In this document: one piece after another, positions 58,501 to 64,000 of the stretch
Layout: each line of letters opens with the position of its first letter
How positions within the stretch are numbered: position 1 is the stretch's first letter
DNA from: Pseudomonas spelaei
Lineage (GTDB): Bacteria > Pseudomonadota > Gammaproteobacteria > Pseudomonadales > Pseudomonadaceae
Assembly: GCF_009724245.1 (NCBI RefSeq)
Contig: NZ_WNNK01000016.1
Coordinates: forward strand, 96,454-160,453
Direction: 5' to 3'
Length of the DNA: 64,000 nucleotides
Made by a program: the position numbers and the translations under genes
The notes under the pieces: model-generated
Databases searched by the model: none
What the model saw: the letters and a program-made list of their open reading frames with translations, nothing else
Told to the model about the DNA's origin: nothing

Positions 58501-61314
58501 GAAACCGGCCCGTTGCAGCAAGGAGAAGATCGTCGCCAGGCGCAACAGGCCCGACGTGTCGTCATACAGCAGGTCAGTGGTCTTGAGCGCCGTCAGCACG
58601 CCACACAAATCCTGCCGGGACCAGCCGGTGAGGACACAGAGTGCCGCGGCCTTCTGCCCATCGGTACACGTGGTGTCGGCCGGCATCGACAGGTACGCCA
58701 GGTAACTGGTATCGGTCAGCCCCAGACGCTGCCGGCTTTGCACATACGTGCCCATGGCTTGCACGGTGTCGAGGGTAAACAAGGTACTTAACGTCAGGCC
58801 GAACACCTTAGGCGTCGCGACCATCGCTGTTACCACGGGCGCGTCCAGCGGCAGTGCCTGGCACACCAACAACAACCGAGCCATGTCCTGCAAGGCCAGG
58901 CTGCTGGCCTTCCAAACCGTGTCACCTTCAGCGCTGGGGGTCAGCAGGCAGGTGATCCAGGCGGGGCGCCCCGTCTGGGCTGAAACCATCGCCCCCAACG
59001 CGGCTATCAGCTCGACCGACACGCCCGCCAACGTTGCCAGGCCGCTATTGAGTACCTGACCCTGACTGGCGTGGAAACGGTTGAGGGTTTGCACCACCAC
59101 CTGAGTTTCTTCGGCGCTGAAACCCAAGGTCGCCAGTTGGGCAACAGTGACCGGTGCGGGCACCAGGGCCAGGAGCATCGTCGGGGCGTTGGGCACGTGG
59201 CTGCGATAGGCATCGCCCACTTCCACGGCCACCGGCGCGACCAGGCCGAGAATGGCCACATACATTTCGGCCGCCCGCTCGGCACTGATGGTGGTACCGG
59301 TCAAGGCAACGGCGGTAAACAGGCTGCCCTGAGCCTGGGTCCAGATCGACAGCATCGCCTGATAGCTGATGTGACTGATGTCATCGGCCAAAGCGGCAAG
59401 TTCCGGGTCAAGGTAGGCGTCGACCTGGGCCACACTCAGGTGGCATTGTTCCAGCCACGCGGGCACCAGCAACCAACGAGCGACCGCTTGAGGCGCAATG
59501 GGCAGGGTCACATCGACGTCAACCCAGGCGGCAGTCGCTTGCAGTTCGTCGACACTCAGGCCCATGACCCGCGCCAGGGCCGCCAGGCGATACAGGGTGG
59601 AGAGGTTGGCGACGTTCAGCAGCACCTCGTTGCTATCGGGGAACGCCAATGCCGCCAGCGCTTGCAGATCGTCCGAGACCACGTTCAAGCCGGCCCGCAA
59701 CCGCGCTACGTCAAAGCCGGCGGCCGTGGTGACACCCGCTTTCACGTCCCAGGTGGCGACATCATCCAGGTACAACGGGTTGGCCGCGTCCTTGGGATGA
59801 TAGGGCCGCCCATCGGCCGCCAGCACCACCGGGTTATTCCACACCTGATCGAACAGCGAAGAGGTGCCAGGCGCACCGCCCGAACCGGTGGTTGGCATCG
59901 TTGCCCACAATGCCGAGGCCTGAGCCCAGCTCCATCCCAGGCCTTGTACCACGCCACGGGCCATGGCCAGCGCGGCAAGGGTCGCGCTATCCAACAGATT
60001 CAGACCGAGGCTGGCCAGGCCGTACCCCAGGTCGGTGAAGCCCAGGCCACTCCAGCGCGCCAGGCGGATGTAGCGGTTCAGCGCATCCTGGGTGGCTGCC
60101 GTCAGGTTGGTCAGGGTGTCAGGGGCGTCGTCCCCCAGTTGGATCTGCACCGACTGTCCAGCCGGCAGCGAGCGGTTGAACCACAGGTTGTGGGCCAACC
60201 CGGCCGCCAGTTCGGCGGCACTCATACCCTGGCGCGTGAGTTCGACAACCGCCGCCCGGGGCAACCCCGAACGGTGGGAAAACACGGCCAGTTCCGACAG
60301 GCTGGCCAGAGTCCCGCCAGCCCGCAGGCCCCAGGCGACTTTCAACTGAGCGTCGGTGGCCAGGGGCAAACCGACAAACGCCGCCTGCTCCAGGGACAAT
60401 CCCAATACCGCCAGGGCCAGCGCACGAGGGTCTGCCGACGGAAAATCGCTGGTGCTGCCATACACCGCCGCCAGGCTCAGGTCCATGGCGTTCAGGGTCA
60501 ACTCGACTTGCGTCCGGCGCGGGTTGAACGGCGTGCCGAATGGGTAGGTGGTGGTCGCCAACAACCAAGGGATATCCGCCTGCTTGGCCTCGACCACCAG
60601 CTTATCGGTGAGCACCCGATTGGCGATAGAAAGATAGGCCAGAGTGTCGTTGGTGGTGGCACAACTCAGCGGCAAGGTGAACAGATCATTACGCCGCACC
60701 ACCAATTGATAAGCCGCCGGAATGGTCGCGATATTGACCTTGCTCACATAGGCATCGGTGATGCGCATGATGTCGACGTAATAAGCCGCTGGGCCAAAGA
60801 TCGACTTGCAGTCTTCGCAGGTGCAGAAGTTCTGGTTACCGAACAACGCGGCGTAACTGGGCAAGGCTTGCAGCTCTGACAGCGTGTCTTCAGTCACCGT
60901 ACTGGCGCGCGAGCGTGTCGCCGCTGACTGCGGCCGGGACGCCAGCAGATTGGCCCAGACATGGGTAACCTGGTGTTTGACGTGGCTGGCGCGGTCATGC
61001 AGTTGCTCGGCAAAGTCACCCTCCAGATGGGCGGCGACTTGCGTCACGAACAGAGACTTAGGCATTGCGGCAATGTGATGAGCGCTGGGAAAGCCCAGCT
61101 CCGTCAGCAACTGCGCGGCGCTTTGGCTGCCACTCAAACGGAACAACCGTTGATAGGCGCGCAAGGTCTTTTCAGCCTTGGACAGGCGGACCTTGGCGGT
61201 GCGACTTTTCTTGCGGGCCTTGGCACTGTCCTGGGCAATGAAGTCAAACGTGCCGAGGTCGAAATCCGGGTGTTTGGCGTAGAACTCATCCAGCGCGGTA
61301 TCGATGATCTTCAT
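52555..61314 (-). CDS. Insecticidal toxin complex A subunit-like protein (TcA)
   Basis: A 2,919-aa TcA-type toxin subunit. TcA proteins form pentameric, needle-like channels that inject a TcB-TcC cocoon toxin into eukaryotic cells. The VRP1-like start is marked by CTCEDCKSIFGPAAYYVDIM (about 161-181). The middle has NITPQRVEEVYRNYVQGLER and the neuraminidase-like/receptor region to about 1260. Helical, coiled-coil channel sequence lies at about 2270-2500 (SELEQALAGQSSEALMLLQS, followed by a hydrophobic hairpin AAEILSIALGIASRVAGFVA). A TcB-binding domain follows near 2595 (LIRLRGEGVADFSLTEALFD). An unusual repeated segment occupies about 1470-2000. I start at the ATG at 61314, with an AGGGA ribosome site. 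No TcB or TcC gene is in the window. It heads the operon that continues with the Hint protein and the RiPP genes. Confidence 0.88.
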   Translation of the reverse strand: MKIIDTALDEFYAKHPDFDLGTFDFIAQDSAKARKKSRTAKVRLSKAEKTLRAYQRLFRLSGSQSAAQLLTELGFPSAHHIAAMPKSLFVTQVAAHLEGDFAEQLHDRASHVKHQVTHVWANLLASRPQSAATRSRASTVTEDTLSELQALPSYAALFGNQNFCTCEDCKSIFGPAAYYVDIMRITDAYVSKVNIATIPAAYQLVVRRNDLFTLPLSCATTNDTLAYLSIANRVLTDKLVVEAKQADIPWLLATTTYPFGTPFNPRRTQVELTLNAMDLSLAAVYGSTSDFPSADPRALALAVLGLSLEQAAFVGLPLATDAQLKVAWGLRAGGTLASLSELAVFSHRSGLPRAAVVELTRQGMSAAELAAGLAHNLWFNRSLPAGQSVQIQLGDDAPDTLTNLTAATQDALNRYIRLARWSGLGFTDLGYGLASLGLNLLDSATLAALAMARGVVQGLGWSWAQASALWATMPTTGSGGAPGTSSLFDQVWNNPVVLAADGRPYHPKDAANPLYLDDVATWDVKAGVTTAAGFDVARLRAGLNVVSDDLQALAALAFPDSNEVLLNVANLSTLYRLAALARVMGLSVDELQATAAWVDVDVTLPIAPQAVARWLLVPAWLEQCHLSVAQVDAYLDPELAALADDISHISYQAMLSIWTQAQGSLFTAVALTGTTISAERAAEMYVAILGLVAPVAVEVGDAYRSHVPNAPTMLLALVPAPVTVAQLATLGFSAEETQVVVQTLNRFHASQGQVLNSGLATLAGVSVELIAALGAMVSAQTGRPAWITCLLTPSAEGDTVWKASSLALQDMARLLLVCQALPLDAPVVTAMVATPKVFGLTLSTLFTLDTVQAMGTYVQSRQRLGLTDTSYLAYLSMPADTTCTDGQKAAALCVLTGWSRQDLCGVLTALKTTDLLYDDTSGLLRLATIFSLLQRAGFGATAYQTLLDSRQWALSGTDGALHWKAWEQLASAVDGAAAAHFRDAWADVGPGIQAQLLEARRDVLVPSLLWYYEVSQPQIVSVNDLSGYLLLDVQMGGSNQTSQVVLALASVQMYLNRVRANIEPGIAHLPIPEVWWQWLTTYRMWEANRRVFLYPENYLDPTLRSSRTSLFRQLESDLLQTNITPQRVEEVYRNYVQGLERYASLQFVDAFRGTISDPRRGEIDTLYVFARSATEPYAYYWAKQEHEANWSEWTAIDVTIKSPYVTPVYAFGRLFVFWVETSVVSSTAIETPTTGNTQSSNSVVYKAAIRYSFMDASGTWVGDQTLATEQVIFAAPNNVKLTSQSGYELFNINSLFWQKCNVLLFAGTAPIGPENDVRIDEKIAVLYGPFLENSSNGTPIVIPATPPLSGQTNPAVAQFEMEVYRRSRIVNQAIGSGFRGVVGLREPLLLNRELLKDYLFQRTEFLNLADNYSTGVPPTVQPLYDYAMNRLYVRPTLNLFRSNYYGDWNNRIETAVLRQQVTAAWIAFIGLDTAGAQQLINDLVSAGYLKAGSGTGKYVVQPGFNNNADFRFLFNGDERRDVQIIRQWTKHCLLQASIEQREVQTATFLMTALDVGAGEQALKDLRAAGVLDSADYVRPSFNSATDLSQILDGAPDHASVEFVIREELFAAMGDAVLFARLSNRQCSTFVIKNQPSHFVGNVNSESFLVTPDMSRSPPLNEKSRAMGLATAQTVTDLSFVGSHISPDESKAVFALLVQNKVIDSNGRLTRPFQSTDDLSYLFPAEPAPSKQIKTAQVRVVLVDLPTMTLVSYYAEDDEIIITAQSFFRLGISQSQAQYVFDTLVTRRVIGPQGYISSRYDPLRDLDDLFPDEPAQKAALLTADVALILRGYYDNTWRRDVHDLYYRFTRMTTGAVPRLSAALQQGGVPALLSLHQQQAPILATTPFSSYAPGERVRPPALSDATQVDFDGVYGLYYWELFFFTPRLIADALFQAGDFQGALGWLQYIFNPSERLTSLSPADFQTPDISAVQAGEAFVLLKTNKVITEQDQVATDYTSRTGLDYLFPAVIDPVLRTRMVEQVRAVLFNHQTASLACQFWRFQPFRNHTQQSMVETLTSPVQIAVYNSDPYDPYAIAQLRIGAFERATFCGYIDLLVAWGDSFFQRKTREYLNAAYLLYAMASDLLGQRPESVGPCTDQLPVTFNQVLERYGDDPDAIPQFLLDMENLLAVRSVATANATSMAGGAFNEIDALFCVPQNEMLMARWDTVEDRLYKIRNNLDLDGNTLLLPLFAAPIDPMALVRAAAAGGSGGGFAELAVRAPTAQTLRFSTLVNNARSVVGDLQMLGSELEQALAGQSSEALMLLQSTHEQRLINAQLLSFEQRTQASQATLDAVQATRAMTVQRKQYYDGLVSDGMIAAEILSIALGIASRVAGFVAIGFETGAAIVALAPQVGSPFAMTYGGLQLEGSLHRTSGMWRQTAEVMDTAKDLSDTIGQYQRLKAGWQQESTQAGLELAQIDQQILNARADLASSKADYAGYQINLQNTQAQQAFLLSKFDNPDYYAWRVSRATALYYQAYQLALQSVDAAQSALQWALGDTTAYLTSDPWDPAHRGLMAGASLSLVLDRMDYVFSQKDVLHQEITRQVYLSQLSPAQLIRLRGEGVADFSLTEALFDFDFPGHYCRRIKAVGVTLLGAEDALQVSVHANITQTANKILREPTAKGLQYMLDGTGNPGGDVWVDWRANQSVSLSRTAADEGAFVEYYMDGEKLQRFEGTGAVSNWNYQLPKNTNQFDFSLIEDVLLTLRYTATDGGKTWRDRVEKALAGETYSTALMVSLVSTQPDAWTAFLADVADPLSQTLAFDIPAQMFPPNTSGLVVETAYLALVVASGITLPASASFLKLTAGNQPQQPVTTVGLAGQVAYAKIPLKQIAGVWKVLFDLQTMKSNPALAVLLDSSGHINGEALLNLFVSVQFTATVFK

Positions 61315-61812
61315 GATCGTCCCTGTCCTTTGGGGAGCCATCGATGCCGGGGCAAGCTGTCGTCCTGGTGTCGATATCTCGGTGTAAAACGGGTGGCTGC
61401 CGCCTGGAAAAAACCAAGGGGAGCCCCTGCCGGCGCATGCGCCAGCAACAATAAATACTTAATTTTTTCAAATAGTTGCAGACATGTCGGCGATATAAAA
61501 TGAAGCCCTGCCCGCCTCGGAACAACTCCTCATCCGGCAAACCTGAGGAGAAAGAATCGGTCCTGGGTTGCCTCGACAAAAATGTCTAGATACGAGACTA
61601 GCCGAAGATTTTTCAAAGAAAGCGTCGTTGATAGATCAAAAGGCTATCGACCATCAAAGGACTGAGAATGGTCCGATGCCGCCCCCCAACAGACCGATAA
61701 ATACCATTTGAAAACTTGTAAAAACGGCCATTTGTGCATAGCGTAGCGCCCCCTTCGTTGCGCCCGCCCCTTCTGCGCTCGACTTTCCTTCAAGCAATAA
61801 ACGGAACCCTTG
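61315..61812. other. Divergent intergenic region between TcA and TonB receptor genes
   Basis: About 500 bp without a gene. It must hold the promoter of the TcA operon (minus) and the receptor promoter (plus). An AT-rich block at 61450-61500 is the best candidate for the TcA promoter (minus: CTGCAA, 18 bases, TATTTA), a weak guess. An inverted repeat GTTGATAG/CTATCGAC (61627-61634, 61644-61651, one mismatch) may be an operator. I found no good Fur box and no hrp box. Confidence 0.4.
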
Positions 61813-63948
61813 ATGGCTACTCGTCCCCGCTCCTCCTTGCTGACTTTCGGCCTGCTGCTGGGCAGTGGCGTCAGCGCCAGCCAGGCGGCCGATATCGAAC
61901 TGGCACCGGTCAAGGTTCAGGGCGAGGAGCGCGGCGGCTATCAATCCGAGACCGCTTCAGCAGGAGGTTTCGACGAAGCAGCCTTACTGGATACACCCGC
62001 TTCGATCACGGTGATCAACGAGTCGCTGATCAAGGATCAGCAAGCACGCCTGCTCAGCGAGGTGCTGCGCAACGACGCCTCGGTGGGTGAAAGTTATGCG
62101 CCCATCGGCTACTACGAAAACTTCGTGGTACGCGGCTTCTCCCTGAATGCGGCCAGCAGCTACAAGATCAACGGCCGCACCATCACCGGCGAGCAAAACG
62201 TCGCCCTGGAAAACAAACAGCGGGTGGAATTGCTCAAGGGGTTGTCGGGCCTGCAAAGCGGGATTTCCGAACCCAGCGGCGTGATCAACTACGTGACCAA
62301 ACGCCCGGAAGATGTGCGTTCGGTGACGGTGTCCACCGACGATCGCGGCAGCGGTTATATCGCCACGGACGTGGGTGGCTGGTTTGGCAGCGAGCAGCAA
62401 TTCGGACTGCGGGCCAACGTGGCCCATGAAGACCTCAGCTCTTATGTCGAACACGCCAATGGCCAGCGGGACTTCCTGTCGCTGGCCTTTGACTGGAACA
62501 TCAGCCCGGATGCGCTGTTGCAACTGGACGTTGAGTATCAGAACAAGCAACAGCGTTCGGTGCCGGGGTATCAGTTGCTCGGGGGCACGGAGTTGCCGCA
62601 TCACGCTTCACCGAAAAAACTGCTGGGGCATCAGAGCGGTGCCAACCAGGTGGGCATTGATTCGCTGAACCTCAATGGCAAGTTTGAGTATCGCTTCAGC
62701 GATCAGTGGAAAGGCAGTGTCAGTGCCTCGCGTAGCAAGGTGGTGATTGATGATTACAGCTCGTTTGCGTGGGGCGGTGATACGGCAGGCAATGGCAACT
62801 ACTTCAGTCCGAATGGTGACTACGGCATCTACGACTTCCGCAGTCCCGATGACACTCGACGTAATGACGAAGTGCAGGCAGCAATGACCGGGTTGTTCAA
62901 CACCGCAGGACTGGGTCATGAGCTGACATTTGGTACAAGTGCCTTTCGCCGGGTGGTGAACCAACGAGAACCGATCAACGCGTTTATCGGCACCGGCAAT
63001 ATCGATCAGGAACCGGAAAATTTCCCACGCTATAACGGAAAGCTTAACGATAGCCACCGCCGTCTCGACAGCCGTCAGTACGGGCTGTTCCTGACCGACC
63101 GCATCAGCTTCAACGAACAATGGCAGACCGTACTGGGGGGCCGCGAAGTACGTCTCGACGAACACGCCTTCGACAAGGACGGCAATCAGTCGCGCCAGAC
63201 CCAACAGTACGTGTTCCTGCCCCAGGCGGCACTGATCTACAAGCCTGTGGAGAATCTGTCGCTGTATACCAGCTACAGCAAGGGTTTGTCCTTGGGCGGC
63301 ACAGCACCGTGGTTCGCCCTTAACAGCTTCGAAACCCTCGCCCCAACCGTCTCCCGACAAATCGAAGCCGGGGTGAAATACGACTGGCGCCGTATCAGTT
63401 TTGCCGCCGCCGTGTTCCAGACACGCCAGGCCTATCAATACGCCAAGCCGGATGACGCGGGCACTTACACCTACGTGCAACAGGGTCAACAGAAAAACAC
63501 CGGGCTGGAGTTGTCTGCCAACGGTTGGGTGACGTCGCGCTTGCAGATTGCGGCCAGTGCTGCGGCGATTCGGGCTCGGGTCAGTGGCAGTGGTACGCCG
63601 GAATATGAGGGCCATCAGGCGATCAACGTGCCGAAGCTGCGGGCCAGTTTGTATGCTGACTATGCGTTGCCCTGGGTGGATGGGTTGGCGGTGCTTGGTG
63701 GGGTGCAGTACAGCGCCAGCAAGTATGCCAATCGTACGGGGCAGGTTGAGGTCGGGGATTATGCGATCTTCAATGTGGGCAGTCGTTACAGCACACGGAT
63801 CGATGGGTATGAGACTGTTTTTCGGTTGACGGTGGATAACGTGTTTGACAAGCGTTACTGGCGGGATGCCGGCGAATACCTGGGAGACGATTACCTGTTC
63901 CAGGGCGCGCCGTTGACGGCTCGGTTGAGTGCTTCGGTTAATTTTTGA
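61813..63948 (+). CDS. TonB-dependent siderophore receptor
   Basis: A 711-aa outer-membrane receptor. Residues 1-28 are a signal peptide (MATRPRSSLLTFGLLLGSGV-SASQAAD). The mature part begins IELAPVKVQGEERGGYQSET, followed by the plug (about 50-165: DTPASITVINESLIKDQQAR, YYENFVVRGFSLNAASSYKI, GISEPSGVINYVTKRPED), and a 22-strand barrel ending with LSASVNF. There is no signalling domain, so this is an ordinary siderophore or chelate receptor. An in-frame TTG lies one codon upstream, but the ATG at 61813 is chosen. It is divergent from the TcA operon and has no partner gene in the window. Confidence 0.9.
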   Translation: MATRPRSSLLTFGLLLGSGVSASQAADIELAPVKVQGEERGGYQSETASAGGFDEAALLDTPASITVINESLIKDQQARLLSEVLRNDASVGESYAPIGYYENFVVRGFSLNAASSYKINGRTITGEQNVALENKQRVELLKGLSGLQSGISEPSGVINYVTKRPEDVRSVTVSTDDRGSGYIATDVGGWFGSEQQFGLRANVAHEDLSSYVEHANGQRDFLSLAFDWNISPDALLQLDVEYQNKQQRSVPGYQLLGGTELPHHASPKKLLGHQSGANQVGIDSLNLNGKFEYRFSDQWKGSVSASRSKVVIDDYSSFAWGGDTAGNGNYFSPNGDYGIYDFRSPDDTRRNDEVQAAMTGLFNTAGLGHELTFGTSAFRRVVNQREPINAFIGTGNIDQEPENFPRYNGKLNDSHRRLDSRQYGLFLTDRISFNEQWQTVLGGREVRLDEHAFDKDGNQSRQTQQYVFLPQAALIYKPVENLSLYTSYSKGLSLGGTAPWFALNSFETLAPTVSRQIEAGVKYDWRRISFAAAVFQTRQAYQYAKPDDAGTYTYVQQGQQKNTGLELSANGWVTSRLQIAASAAAIRARVSGSGTPEYEGHQAINVPKLRASLYADYALPWVDGLAVLGGVQYSASKYANRTGQVEVGDYAIFNVGSRYSTRIDGYETVFRLTVDNVFDKRYWRDAGEYLGDDYLFQGAPLTARLSASVNF

Positions 63949-63954
63949 GGGGGG

Positions 63955-64000
63955 CGGGGTGATGGTGGGCATATCCGTTGCTGCGGTCACGGCTGCTTAG
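63955..64000. repeat. Possible edge of a dispersed Pseudomonas repeat
   Basis: The last ~40 bases, with the segment CATATCCGTTGCTGCGGTCA near 63971-63990, look like the start of a repeat found in many copies in fluorescent Pseudomonas genomes. This is from memory and the element is cut off by the window end. Confidence 0.35.

Noticed and set aside
59071..60879. A 602-codon plus-strand open frame inside TcA (and similar long ones at 55939, 53000 and 54352)
   Set aside because: Composition is that of an antisense shadow (Gly/Gln/His/Arg-rich); the minus strand encodes a clear TcA protein.

Overview
The window looks like chromosomal DNA of a fluorescent Pseudomonas (P. fluorescens group). The evidence is the mix of families: T6SS VgrG with a DUF4123 adaptor, FecI/FecR/TonB receptor trio, gamma-glutamyl-putrescine genes, codBA, HrpL-type promoters and GC-rich coding bias. 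This is inference from content; there is no rRNA or tRNA in the window to confirm it. No tRNA, rRNA, CRISPR array or insertion sequence was found.

Layout, left to right. 0.4-4.6 kb: queD, an acetyltransferase, a Nudix hydrolase and codB-codA for cytosine salvage. 4.6-10.5 kb (minus): a T6SS effector operon, vgrG - DUF4123 adaptor - lipoprotein (probable immunity) - class 3 lipase. 10.8-19 kb: a non-phosphorylating L-fucose catabolic operon (two SDRs, FAH-type hydrolase, L-fuconate dehydratase, lactonase, mutarotase, fucose permease), with a divergent GntR/FCD regulator, a DapF-fold protein and two palindromic operators. 19.5-31.7 kb: an MFS exporter, then a type III secretion island. The island has four minus-strand genes, each behind a near-perfect hrp box (GGAACY-N15/16-CCACNNA). 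Three of them share an HrpF/NolX-like repeat and one is broken by a frameshift. A FecI-FecR-FecA system, a LysE exporter, a MATE pump and a DUF2239 gene are interleaved. 31.8-39.3 kb: an IclR regulator and a seven-gene operon that embeds an HcnABC/opine-oxidase-like three-subunit dehydrogenase inside a polyamine/opine-type ABC transporter. 39.2-45.1 kb (minus): an EamA transporter coupled to a 2-oxoglutarate oxygenase, then a putrescine uptake and gamma-glutamylation set.

The most unusual part is 46.1-61.3 kb, one minus-strand block of six tightly packed genes. It starts with an orphan Tc-toxin A subunit (about 2,920 aa), then a Cys-rich Hint-domain protein with a degenerate peptidase-like region, and a small CxxC protein. 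Next comes a 202-aa peptide carrying five identical copies of KTCKPTRNPCCK, a stem-loop attenuator, an APH-fold kinase, and a fused HopA1-like/LanC-like enzyme. Kinase plus HopA1 lyase plus LanC cyclase is the parts list of class V lanthipeptide synthesis. I read the block as a multi-core, Cys/Thr-rich RiPP pathway co-transcribed with a Tc toxin pore. I know of no described system with this composition.

The window ends with a TonB-dependent siderophore receptor divergent from the toxin operon. Taken together, the accessory content (T6SS lipase, HrpL regulon, Tc toxin, RiPP) points to a host- or competitor-associated lifestyle.
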